Source: Psychroserpens sp. SPM9 (GTDB taxonomy: Bacteria; Bacteroidota; Bacteroidia; Flavobacteriales; Flavobacteriaceae). Taken from it: a DNA stretch of 64,000 nucleotides. Under the pieces are notes generated by a model that saw only the letters and a program-made list of their open reading frames with translations, searched no databases and had not been told where the DNA came from. This document shows, in pieces, positions 36,184-45,800 of this stretch. Every line of letters begins with the position of its first letter. Position 1 is the stretch's first letter. The stretch spans positions 1-64,000 of the forward strand of contig NZ_JANZNR010000003.1 of assembly GCF_025153525.1 (NCBI RefSeq), written 5' to 3'. A program made the position numbers and the translations under genes.

Positions 36184-36298
36184 AGTTTAGGGTTTTATGA
36201 TATAATAATAACAGAATAGCTTATTGCAGTTTGGTTTGATTTTATGAAAACCAAAGCTGTAATATGCTATTACCTTAAAGACAAAAAAACGCTAAACT
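36184..36298. repeat. Nested inverted repeat, about 115 bp
   Basis: Inner arms 36215-36237 and 36248-36271 are complementary at about 21 of 24 positions (AATAGC-TATT-CAG-TTTGGTTT type) around a 10-nt loop. Outer arms 36184-36196 (AGTTTAGGGTTTT) and 36286-36298 match at 12 of 13. The whole can fold as one interrupted hairpin. Function is unknown. Confidence 0.55.
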
Positions 36299-36371
36299 TG
36301 TTAGGTGAGCGGAACAACACAAAAGACAGAGGATTTTGAGGTACGAAAAAACTGGATTTTGGGTTGTGGGG

Positions 36372-36403
36372 AATAAAAAAGAGCCTTCCGAAAAAGACTC
36401 TTT
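36372..36403 (-). terminator. Rho-independent terminator of the copper operon
   Basis: On the minus strand AAAGAGTC pairs with GGCTCTTT (one G-T pair) and runs into TTTTTTATT. It lies 10 bp after the last gene of the cus-type operon and ends that transcript. Confidence 0.75.
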
Positions 36404-36412
36404 CATTATTGC

Positions 36413-36853
36413 TTAATGGTCGTGATTTGAATGGTCATCACTTTTTGTTTCACCTGATTGATTCATCATCATTTCGTGGTCGTATTTACAACAACCTGGT
36501 AAACCATCATATGCTTCTTCATCACCTGCTACTTTTTCGGTATCATAACCTGAAGCTGCGATTGCTTTATGGATTGCCATTGCATCGGTTTTTGTATCAT
36601 CAAAAGACACATCAATCTTCTTTTTATCGACATCCCAATTAGCACTTGCAACACCTTCAACACCGTTAGCTGCTTTTTCGATAGTGTTTTTACACATTCC
36701 GCAATTTCCTCTTACACCAAAAGACAGGTCTGTCATTGCCATATCTTTTGACATTTCAGTAGTTGTGGTTTCTGTTTCTTTTTTGGTTTCGTTTTTACAA
36801 CTTGTGAAACCTAATGCTGCTATTACAGCTACACTTAAAATTACTTTCTTCAT
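36413..36853 (-). CDS. Lipoprotein with heavy-metal-associated (HMA) domain
   Basis: The 146-residue protein has a lipobox ending in LGFTSCK, so it is a predicted lipoprotein. After a Thr/Glu-rich linker comes an HMA ferredoxin-like fold at about residues 42-110 with GNCGMCKNTIE as the metal site. The C-terminus is rich in Cys, Met and His (GLPGCCKYDHEMMMN ... DDHSNHDH) and is likely extra copper-binding. It would act as an envelope copper chaperone or sink for the RND pump. It is the last gene of the operon, 32 bp after the adaptor gene, with a terminator just downstream. Confidence 0.88.
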   Translation of the reverse strand: MKKVILSVAVIAALGFTSCKNETKKETETTTTEMSKDMAMTDLSFGVRGNCGMCKNTIEKAANGVEGVASANWDVDKKKIDVSFDDTKTDAMAIHKAIAASGYDTEKVAGDEEAYDGLPGCCKYDHEMMMNQSGETKSDDHSNHDH

Positions 36854-36885
36854 TGTTTAAAATTTAATTGTTATTACTTGATTTA

Positions 36886-38664
36886 TTATTCTATTATTTG
36901 TTTTACTTCACCACAGGTTAGCATTGCTTCGCCAAAGTATGGATTGATTACTTTTTCTTCTTTACTCAACCAATATGCACCATTGTTATTATCTGCCATT
37001 GGACAAAATTCTAAATAGACTTTTTCATTTACACCAAATAGTTGAACAGCATTGATTAGATGTGATGACAAATGCTTGAAATGGTTTCTTTGAAGTTTTA
37101 TATCTGACGTTTCAGAAATTGAGGTCGCTGAAGATTTTATTTCCTTTTCTAATGACATCCAATGGTTATACGCCTTATTATCTGACAACAATTTCATATT
37201 TACTTTGGTTAAATTGTTTAGTAAAGTTGATGCGCTTGTTGAAGTACTTTTTGAATCTTCTTTTACTAAAGCATCTTTTAAATTGATATATTCATTGTAA
37301 ACACTATTTAACTGTTGTTGAAATTTCTCTGATACTTCCAAACGCTCATTCATATTGGTGTGGTCAGTTTGTTTGTTGGATGCATTGTTATCCATACCTA
37401 AATGTCCTTCGTGTCCAGTCATTACTTTACCACCATCTTTATTCATCATAGATTTTTTGCCTTGTAATTGTGCAGCTGCATCAACTGTAAATGTTCCGTT
37501 AGTCACTATTTCATTTCCAACAAATAAACCTTCTACAACTTCATATTCATTACCAATTTGATTGCCTAATTTAATTTCACGCATTTCAAAAATAGGTTGG
37601 TCTGGATTTGTTTTAAGGTACACCACAGAACGTTCACCTGTCCATAACACAGAAGATGTAGGAATTGTTAATACTTCGTCATTTTTAGCTGTACTGCCTT
37701 CAATATTTGCGGTTACAAACATTCCTGGTTTAAATACATCATCCTTGTTGTTTAGAACCACACGCAAGGTTACTGTTCTTGTTTTCGTGTTTAAAACTGG
37801 GTCAATGAAATCTACTTTACCTTTAAACTCTTTATTAGGATAAGCATTGGTTGTTATCATCACTTCCTGTCCTTTTTTAAAGCGTTCAATCTGATTTTCA
37901 TAAACATCAAAATTTCCCCAAACCGTATTGAGATTAGCAATTTTTAATAAGGGTTGACCTTGTTTAATGTAATCGCCTTGCTCTACCAATTTTTCTGTAA
38001 CAGTACCCGAAAAAGTTGCATAAACAGGAAAGTTTTCTTTCACTTTTCCTGTTTCTTCAATCTGATTGATTTGATTTTCAGAGAGCTTCCATAATTTCAG
38101 TTTATTACGGACTGCTTTATATAAAGCAGGTTGTGATTCTTTTAAAGATGCTGCTGTAATTAATTCTTGTTGTGCTGCATAGAGTTCTGGCGAATAAATG
38201 GTTGCCAATAATTGACCTTTACGAACTTCTTCGCCTGTAAAACTCACATTCAAACGCTCAATTCTTCCAGCGAAATAACTTACTTGTACTGCATTGGCTT
38301 CTTCGTTTTCAGCAATTTTACCAGATAGTTTTATGGTATTGCCTTCTGCATTGCCTTTACCCACAACGGTTGTTTGAATATTGGCTAATGCCATCGCATT
38401 TTCTGTTAGTTTGAACTGGTCTGCCATTAAGCCATCGCTTCCGCTTTCCGCAGGAATTAAATCCATACCACAAATAGGACAATCACCTGGTTCTGGTTTC
38501 ATAATCTGTGGATGCATAGAACACGTCCACATTTGATTGGTTTCTGCAACCGCATTGTGATTATGGTCTGTTTCTTTATTTGATGAGCCACCAAAAAGCA
38601 ACCACCCCAATAACACACCTACTACGAGTAAGCCTATGTATATGACAATTTTATTATTTTTCAT
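36886..38664 (-). CDS. cusB: CusB-type RND periplasmic adaptor with N-terminal metal-binding motif and C-terminal DUF3347 domain
   Basis: The 592-residue protein has an N-terminal membrane anchor (KIVIYIGLLVVGVLLGWLLFGG) followed by His residues. Next is a heavy-metal-binding module at about residues 45-72 (WTCSMHPQIMKPEPGDCPICGMDLIP). The membrane-fusion core covers about 100-420 with hairpin, lipoyl and barrel segments (GRIERLNVSFTGEEVRKGQLLATIYSPEL; VEQGDYIKQGQPLLKIA). The C-terminal ~150 residues resemble DUF3347. It connects the CusA pump to the outer-membrane channel and hands over copper or silver. It overlaps the DUF305 gene by 11 bp, and the HMA lipoprotein follows. Confidence 0.92.
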   Translation of the reverse strand: MKNNKIVIYIGLLVVGVLLGWLLFGGSSNKETDHNHNAVAETNQMWTCSMHPQIMKPEPGDCPICGMDLIPAESGSDGLMADQFKLTENAMALANIQTTVVGKGNAEGNTIKLSGKIAENEEANAVQVSYFAGRIERLNVSFTGEEVRKGQLLATIYSPELYAAQQELITAASLKESQPALYKAVRNKLKLWKLSENQINQIEETGKVKENFPVYATFSGTVTEKLVEQGDYIKQGQPLLKIANLNTVWGNFDVYENQIERFKKGQEVMITTNAYPNKEFKGKVDFIDPVLNTKTRTVTLRVVLNNKDDVFKPGMFVTANIEGSTAKNDEVLTIPTSSVLWTGERSVVYLKTNPDQPIFEMREIKLGNQIGNEYEVVEGLFVGNEIVTNGTFTVDAAAQLQGKKSMMNKDGGKVMTGHEGHLGMDNNASNKQTDHTNMNERLEVSEKFQQQLNSVYNEYINLKDALVKEDSKSTSTSASTLLNNLTKVNMKLLSDNKAYNHWMSLEKEIKSSATSISETSDIKLQRNHFKHLSSHLINAVQLFGVNEKVYLEFCPMADNNNGAYWLSKEEKVINPYFGEAMLTCGEVKQIIE

Positions 38665-39142
38665 TTTCTAATCTTTTTATCATTGCTTTCATTTCTTCTA
38701 TTTCTTTACGCTGTGCTTTTATGATGTCTTCTGCTAATTTCTTAACTTCTGGGTCTTGAATATCTGCTCTTTCACTTGTTAAAATAGCGATAGAATGATG
38801 TGGTATCATTGCTTTCATCCAAAGGACATCACCAATAATTGGTGCTTGTGTTCTTACCAATCCTAATGCACCAACAAACAGAATAAAACTACCTGCAAGT
38901 ATGGCAATATTCTTCTTTTTATCATTATACATTTTTCGCATAAAAAACCACATTATAACTGCCATTGTTGAAATTCCTAAACACGTCATATAGAAACGTG
39001 TTAGACTAAACCATACGTGGTCTATGGAATAGGTGTTTAAATACATTGTGATGTACATTGCTACAAATGAGCAAGCCAGCATTATAAAGAAGGTTTTGTA
39101 GTTTCCTTTGTTTGAGTGTTCTTTTGGATTTTCCATAATCAT
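38654..39142 (-). CDS. DUF305-like membrane protein of copper-resistance operons
   Basis: The 162-residue protein has about three transmembrane helices in the first 100 residues (YKTFFIMLACSFVAMYITMYL; FYMTCLGISTMAVIMWFFM; NIAILAGSFILFVGALGLV). A DUF305-type helical segment follows, with the family signature of adjacent histidines (WMKAMIPHHSIAILTSERADIQDPEVKKLAEDIIKAQRKEIEEM). Genes of this type frequently accompany copper P-type ATPases and Cus pumps. The biochemical role is unsettled, but metal binding by the His/Met cluster is plausible. Starts at 39142 or 39136 are equally possible. Confidence 0.85.
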   Translation of the reverse strand: MIMENPKEHSNKGNYKTFFIMLACSFVAMYITMYLNTYSIDHVWFSLTRFYMTCLGISTMAVIMWFFMRKMYNDKKKNIAILAGSFILFVGALGLVRTQAPIIGDVLWMKAMIPHHSIAILTSERADIQDPEVKKLAEDIIKAQRKEIEEMKAMIKRLENEK

Positions 39143-39153
39143 TTGATTTATAG

Positions 39154-41649
39154 TTATACTTTAATCGTTCTTAATCTTAATGCGTTACCAATAACCGAAA
39201 CAGAGCTAAAACTCATTGCTAAAGCTGCAATCATTGGCGAGAGTAATATTCCGAAGAATGGAAACAACACACCTGCTGCAATAGGCACACCTAATGTGTT
39301 GTAGATAAGTGCAAAAAATAGGTTTTGCTTAATGTTTTTCATTACAGCATTACTTAAATTTTTTGCTTTTACAATTCCGTGTAAATCACCTTTTACCAAT
39401 GTTATCATAGCACTTTCAATTGCTACATCTGTTCCTGTACCCATAGCAATACCAATATCGCTTTTAGCCAATGCTGGTGCATCATTAATACCATCACCTG
39501 CCATAGCAACTACTTTTCCGTTTTCTTGTAATTTCTCTACTTCTTTGAGTTTGTCTTCTGGTAACATACTGGCTTTAAAATCTGCAAGATTTAGTTCTGA
39601 TGCTACTGCTTGTGCTGTATCGTGATTATCGCCTGTCAGCATTATTACATCAATCCCTTTATCTTGAAGTGCTTTAATGGCTTTGGCACTTGTTTCTTTT
39701 ATTTTATCGCCTATAACTACATACCCAACAACGGTTTCATCTATTGACAAATAAGAAACTGTTTTACCCTGTTTTTGGTAAGATTTAGCTTCGTCTTTCA
39801 TTTTTGAAGCAATATCTGCTTTGGCATATTCCATCATTTTAGGATTTCCTAATGCTACTTTTTTATCATTTATTATAGCTTCAACACCTTTTCCTGTAAC
39901 TGCACTAAAATCTTCGGACTTTAAAATTACTGCGTTGTGTTCTTTGCCATATTTAACAGTCGCTTCTGCTAAAGGATGTTCGCTATTGGTATTTAATGAA
40001 ACGATGTATTGTAACACTTCTTTTTCGCTTAAAGCCTCATTAAAAGCATCAACGGTTTCAACTGTTGGTTTTCCTTCGGTAATTGTGCCTGTTTTATCAA
40101 CGATAAGCGTATTTACCTTATCCATTTTTTCAAGAGCTTCAGCATTTTTAATCAATACACCATTTTGAGCACCTTTACCTACACCAACCATTACAGACAT
40201 TGGTGTTGCTAAACCTAAAGCACAAGGACACGCAATGATTAGTACTGCAATTGCATTCACAAACCCATACACATAAACTGGTTCTGGTCCCCAAATAGAC
40301 CATACAATAAATGTGATAACAGAAATAAGAACTACAACTGGCACAAAATAACCTGAAACTTTATCTGCTAAATTTTGAATAGGTGCACGACTTCTACTGG
40401 CATCATTAACCATATGAATGATTTGCGATAATAGCGTATCACTTCCTACCTTTTCGGCTTTCATTAAAAAGGATTGATTCCCATTAATTGTTCCGCTACT
40501 TACTTTATCATTTTCAGCCTTGTTTACTGGAATAGGTTCTCCTGTAATCATAGATTCGTCAATAGTTGTTTCGCCTTCAGTTATCACACCATCCACAGGA
40601 ATTTTATCTCCTGGTTTCACTTTTAGAATATCATTTAATTCTATCTCGTCAATACTGACCTCAACTTCTTCACCATCAACTATTTTTATGGCTTTATTAG
40701 GTGCTAACTTTAGTAACTCTTTTACTGCCGAATTGGTTTTACTATGCGCACGAACTTCTAACAATTGACCTAAAAGCACTAACGTTAGAATAACTGTTGC
40801 AGCTTCAAAATAGACGTGTACCGCACCTGATTCTGTTTTGAATTGACTTGGAAATACATCTGGAAACAACATTCCAATTACGCTAAACAACCACGCTACA
40901 CCTGCACCGATTCCAATGAGTGTAAACATATTGAGATTCCACGTTTTTATGCTTCTATAAGCACGCTCAAAGAACATCCAAGTGGCATAAAACACTACTG
41001 GAATTGATAATGCAAACTGAATCCAGTTCCAATATTTCTGTTCCATTATATCGTACAACGGATTGTTATTGAGCATTTCGCTCATAGCCATTAAGAAAAT
41101 GGGCAAGGTAAATGCTGTGGCAATCCAAAATTTCTTTAATAGCTTTTTATACGTTTTTTCTTCTGCTGAACTATCTGCTTCCATTGGCACTAAATCCATC
41201 CCACAAATAGGACACGAACCTGCTTCTTCTTTTACAATTTCTGGATGCATCGGACACGTCCATTGTTCCTTTGAAGTTGCTGATAGATTTTGTTCTTCCA
41301 CCAAATCCATTCCGCAAACAGGACAATCACCTGGTTTGTTATAGATTTTATCGCCTTCGCAATGCATAGGACAATAAAATGTGCCTGTACCTTTAGGTTG
41401 CTTTTCCTTTTTAGCTTCTGAATGCTGATGGTGTTCACCTTGTTTATGAATGCTATATGTACCACCATCCTTTTTTAAGGCTTCTTGAAATGTTTCTATG
41501 GGAATATGTGATTCCATTTCTATGTTAGCTTCTGCCTTATCTAAATCGACTGTTGCTTTTGAAACACCTCCTACTTTAGAGAGCGTTTCCTCAACGTGAC
41601 TGCGACAACCGTTGCAGGTCATTCCGTGTATGTGATATGTGTGTGTCAT
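39154..41649 (-). CDS. copA: Cu(I)-exporting P1B-1-type ATPase with HMA and two heavy-metal-binding modules
   Basis: The 831-residue protein begins with an HMA domain (GMTCNGC, Cys12/Cys15). A His-rich linker follows, then two short YHS-like metal modules at about residues 88-120 (YCPMHCEGDKIYNKPGDCPVCGMDLVE) and 130-158 (CPMHPEIVKEEAGSCPICGMDLVP). The ATPase core has the A-domain TGEP, the membrane motif ACPCALGLATP, the phosphorylation site DKTGTITEGKP and GDGINDAPAL. Late helices contain YNTLGVP and MSFSSVSVI. CPC together with the YN and MxxSS motifs marks the copper/silver P1B-1 class. It exports Cu(I) across the inner membrane to the periplasm, where the Cus system can take it. Confidence 0.96.
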   Translation of the reverse strand: MTHTYHIHGMTCNGCRSHVEETLSKVGGVSKATVDLDKAEANIEMESHIPIETFQEALKKDGGTYSIHKQGEHHQHSEAKKEKQPKGTGTFYCPMHCEGDKIYNKPGDCPVCGMDLVEEQNLSATSKEQWTCPMHPEIVKEEAGSCPICGMDLVPMEADSSAEEKTYKKLLKKFWIATAFTLPIFLMAMSEMLNNNPLYDIMEQKYWNWIQFALSIPVVFYATWMFFERAYRSIKTWNLNMFTLIGIGAGVAWLFSVIGMLFPDVFPSQFKTESGAVHVYFEAATVILTLVLLGQLLEVRAHSKTNSAVKELLKLAPNKAIKIVDGEEVEVSIDEIELNDILKVKPGDKIPVDGVITEGETTIDESMITGEPIPVNKAENDKVSSGTINGNQSFLMKAEKVGSDTLLSQIIHMVNDASRSRAPIQNLADKVSGYFVPVVVLISVITFIVWSIWGPEPVYVYGFVNAIAVLIIACPCALGLATPMSVMVGVGKGAQNGVLIKNAEALEKMDKVNTLIVDKTGTITEGKPTVETVDAFNEALSEKEVLQYIVSLNTNSEHPLAEATVKYGKEHNAVILKSEDFSAVTGKGVEAIINDKKVALGNPKMMEYAKADIASKMKDEAKSYQKQGKTVSYLSIDETVVGYVVIGDKIKETSAKAIKALQDKGIDVIMLTGDNHDTAQAVASELNLADFKASMLPEDKLKEVEKLQENGKVVAMAGDGINDAPALAKSDIGIAMGTGTDVAIESAMITLVKGDLHGIVKAKNLSNAVMKNIKQNLFFALIYNTLGVPIAAGVLFPFFGILLSPMIAALAMSFSSVSVIGNALRLRTIKV

Positions 41650-41653
41650 TGTT

Positions 41654-42889
41654 TTACTGAATTAAATAATTAATGATTGTACTTTGCACATAGTAGGTCT
41701 TCACAGATTCTATTTGGTTCATTTGAAACTTTAGCTGCAACTCTTGAATATCCAAAACATCATTAAAATCAATCGTTCCTGTTTCATAGCTTTTGATTAA
41801 AATGTCTTCTGCATCTTTGGCTTGCTGTAGGTTTTTGGTTTGGGTAGCATAACTTATTCTTGCAGAAATGCGTTCGTTATTCGCTTTGTCTAAAAGCGTT
41901 TCCAATGCATTTAAACGTTCCTGTTTTTGAGCAGTAATTTCCTGCTGTTGCAAATCATTTTGTTTGGTTTGGGATTTATATTTCTTATTGAAAATTGGGA
42001 TAGATACCGAAACCATTGGCATTACAATATCCTTTCCGTTATCGCTGAAATCCATATTTGGTCTTTCAGCAACATTGATATAATCTAATCCAAAACCAAT
42101 CATTGGACTGCTTTCTTTTTGATTCAATAATTCTGATTGCTCTATGGATTGATAGAGTTTATCAAATTTTAGTAATTCAGGATGTAATACTAATTTTTCA
42201 AAAGTAATATCAAAGTCTTCTGAAGGTATCATTAAACTATCTACCACATTCACGGTAACATCATTATCTCTATTCAATAGATTATTGAAGTTAGTTTGTT
42301 CTGCTAAAAACTGTTGTTGCAATACATCTTTTAATTGTTGCATTTCGTTCTGACGCATTTGCAATCGCAACACATCTACTGCGGATGCTTTACCAACCTC
42401 TACAGAAGTTAATGCCAACGTTTCATAAGTTTCTAATAGTTTGATGTTTTCAGTTAAAACCTCTTGCTTTGCTTTGTTAGCGTATAGATTATAATAGGAT
42501 TGTGATACCGAAGCCATTAGTTTTCGCTTTGCGATGACAATGTCTTCGTATTTAGCATCTGCCAATGAACTCACGTAATTTTCTCTCGAAGTAATAGTCC
42601 CAAACCACGGTAACATTTGTTTAGCAGATACTTTAAAGCGTTGTGCACCTGTTCGTGTTTCTGGCTCACTCACAAAATAACCAACACCAAATTCGGTATT
42701 AGGAATGGTGTTGACCTCGTTTACCTTTTCGGAAGCTCTTTTGTATTGTAACTCAAACTTTTGAATTTCTGGATTGTTTGTTAAGGCTTCATCGATAAGT
42801 ATTTCTAATTGTTGAGCGTTCGCAAAAAGACTCAAGAAACAAGAGCCAAGAGCCAAGACGATTTTTATTTGTATTGATTTATATTTCAT
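41654..42889 (-). CDS. cusC: TolC-family outer-membrane efflux protein (CusC-like)
   Basis: The 411-residue protein has a signal peptide ending at LFANAQ. Long alpha-helical stretches with the family's repeating pattern follow (EILIDEALTNNPEIQKFELQYKRASEKVNEV; ALETLLDKANNERISARISYATQTKNLQQAKDAEDILIKSYETGTIDFNDVLDIQELQL). It forms the outer-membrane channel of the tripartite pump. Its start overlaps the end of cusA by 4 bp, and the copper ATPase gene begins 4 bp after its stop. It may start at the annotated ATG or a few residues later, with little effect. Confidence 0.93.
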   Translation of the reverse strand: MKYKSIQIKIVLALGSCFLSLFANAQQLEILIDEALTNNPEIQKFELQYKRASEKVNEVNTIPNTEFGVGYFVSEPETRTGAQRFKVSAKQMLPWFGTITSRENYVSSLADAKYEDIVIAKRKLMASVSQSYYNLYANKAKQEVLTENIKLLETYETLALTSVEVGKASAVDVLRLQMRQNEMQQLKDVLQQQFLAEQTNFNNLLNRDNDVTVNVVDSLMIPSEDFDITFEKLVLHPELLKFDKLYQSIEQSELLNQKESSPMIGFGLDYINVAERPNMDFSDNGKDIVMPMVSVSIPIFNKKYKSQTKQNDLQQQEITAQKQERLNALETLLDKANNERISARISYATQTKNLQQAKDAEDILIKSYETGTIDFNDVLDIQELQLKFQMNQIESVKTYYVQSTIINYLIQ

Positions 42890-45800
42890 TTTGATGTTCT
42901 TTTAAGTTGAACTTCTGCTTTCCAGCTATACAATACTGGTACAACAAACAAAGTGATTAAGGCTATAAGCATTCCACCAAAACTTGGTATTGCCATAGGT
43001 ATCATTATATCGCTTCCTCGACCTGTAGAGGTTAATACTGGTAATAATGCTAAAATGGTCGTAGCTGTAGTCATTAAACAAGGTCTGATACGTTTTTCTC
43101 CTGCTTCTACAACAGATGCTCTTACTTCCTTTTTATTATCCGGTGTATTTCTACCGAATGTTTGAGTTAAATAGGTTGCCATAACTACACCATCATCGGT
43201 TGCAATTCCGAATAGTGCAATAAACCCTACCCAGACTGCAACACTTAAATTAATTGGGTGTATTTGGAATAAATCACGTAGATTTTCGCCAAAGAAATTA
43301 AAGTTTAAAAACCATCCTTGACCATACAACCAAATCATAATAAAACCACCTGCAAATGCTACTGCAATACCTGTAAATACCATTAATGACGTACCTACAG
43401 AACGGAATTGGAAATACAGAATTAAGAAAATAATTGCTAATGCTAAAGGCACAACAACCGACAAGGTTTTTTCGGCTCGCAACTGATTTTCGTATGTTCC
43501 TGTAAATTGGTAGTTAATACCTTTTGGAACTACTAATTCGCCACTATCTATCTTTTGCTGAATTAGAGCTTGTGCGCTTTCAACTACATTGACTTCGGCA
43601 AAACCATCTAGTTTATCGAACAATACATAGCCAACTAAAAAGGTATCTTCACTTTTAATGACCTGTGGACCTTGTTCGTAACTTATAGTTGCCAATTCGC
43701 TTAAAGGCACAGGACTTCCTTTTTCAACTGGCACATAAATCTGTTGTAAGTCTGTTGGGTTTGCTCGTAATTCTCTTGGGTATCGTACTCGTACACCATA
43801 TCGCTCTCGACCTTCTACCGTTTGGGTTAAGACCATACCACCAACTGCTACTTTTAATACATCTTGAACATCTTGTATCGAAATGCCATAACGTGCAATT
43901 TTCTCTCTATCAATATCAATTAACAAATAGGGTTTACCAACAATACGGTCTGCAAAAACAGCTTCTTTTTTAACACCTTCAGCTTCCTTGATGATGTTTT
44001 CTAATTGCACACCAAACGCTTCAATCTGCTTTAAGTCTTGACCTTTTACTTTAATTCCCATAGGAGCTCTCATTCCTGTTTGAAGCATTACCAATCGGGT
44101 TTCAATAGGTTGTAGCTTTGGTGCAGAGGTTACGCCTGGCAATTTGGTAACTTTTACAATTTCATTCCAAATATCGTCCGGTGACTGTATTTCTGGTCGC
44201 CAATTACGGTAGAACTCGCCATCATCGTCTGGAATGAGTTGTTCTTTTGCTTTAAGAGATTGCCACGCTTCACGCTGTTCCGCTCGCAATGACATTCCGT
44301 TTTTTAACACATATTCACCATCATCATTGACTTTATAGCGTTGGCGTACTCCGTTTTCATTCAGCATATATTCTGGTTTATACTGAATGATATTTTCATA
44401 CATCGACAAAGGTGCTGGGTCTAACGCTGATTCTGTTCTACCTGCTTTACCAACTACGGTTTCAATCTCTGGAATACTGGCTACTGCCATATCCAATTGC
44501 TGTAAAACACGTTTATTTTCTTCCACGCCAGAATGAGGCATCGAGGTTGGCATTAGTAGAAATGAGCCTTCATTTAATGAGGGCATAAACTCTTTGCCTG
44601 TATTTTTCATAATGAAAAAACCTGCAATTACAATAGCCGTTGGTACAGATAAAAACAATAACTTATTATCTAAACACCACCTTAAAATACGTGTGTAGTA
44701 TTTTATAAATAATGAGAAAACACCTAATAAACCAAAGCAAATAACACTCACAAAAATGAGATTCCAAAAAATGCTTTTATCAACGCCTAATGGTCTCCAA
44801 TATTCGGCTAACAAGAATACAATAGCTGATACCGAAATAATGATATTGATAAGATTAGCTTGCTTGTCTGTTATCTTACTTTGAAGATTGAGAAATGCTG
44901 TAATCCCAAACGCAATTAAAATTAATCCTAACCAATATCCATAGACTATGGCTACGATTCCCAATGCTATTAAAACACCATTTAAAACATATTTAAAAGT
45001 GTTTTTGATGTTTTTCTTTCTGAATAAAAATGCAGCAAACGGTGGAATTAAAAACAACGCTACTATTATAGAAGCTGTTAATGCAAAAGTCTTTGTGAAG
45101 GCTAATGGTCTGAATAGTTTTCCTTCCGCTCCAATCATTGTAAATACAGGAATGAAACTGATAATAGTTGTCATAACTGCGGTTACGATTGCACCAGACA
45201 CTTCAGCTGTTGCGTTATAGACTACTGTGTTTATGGGTAACTTTTTATGAGATTCCTCGTCGCTCGTTCCTTGCTCTGTCGGAATGACATTTTCGTTTTC
45301 ATCCAAATGCCTTATAATGTTTTCTGATAGTATGACACCTACGTCGACCATTGTACCAATAGCAATAGCAATACCTGATAATGCCACAATATTAGCATCA
45401 ACACCAAAGAGTTTCATCGCAATAAACACCATTAAAACCGCTACTGGTAAAAGTCCAGAAATTAGTATGGAAGCTCGAAGATTAAATACCATAATGATAA
45501 TTACCAGGATGGTAATTAAGATTTCTAAAGTCAATGCTTCATTGAGTGTACCTAAAGTTTCTTGTATCAGTTCTGTTCTGTCATAAAATGGGACTATTGT
45601 TACTTGGGAAGTTCTACCATCCGCCAATACTTTTGAAGGTAATCCTGCACTTAATTCATTAATCCTCTCTTTCACATTATTGATGACTTCCATTGGGTTT
45701 GCGCCATAACGAGCCACCACAACAGCACCAACAACCTCTGCACCTTCTTTATCTAATAAACCACGTCTTGTTGCAGGACCTAATGAAACTTTACCAATAT

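Larger units (their letters stand above)
35611..36360. other. Structured non-coding stretch of the mobile element, about 750 bp
   Basis: No credible ORF is present. The left part has scattered short inverted matches (for example GACAGCCAATG against CGTTGGCAG, and TCAAGGTTTTT against AGGTCAAGCC orientation). The right part contains two substantial inverted repeats (36078-36170 and 36184-36298). Because it sits between two terminators and is inside a mobile element that lacks transfer genes, an oriT, replication origin or non-coding RNA should be considered. Confidence 0.5.

Noticed and set aside
36364-36642. Plus-strand ORF rich in His, Leu and Tyr opposite the HMA lipoprotein gene
   Set aside because: It is a shadow of the lipoprotein gene, and its start lies in the operon terminator.
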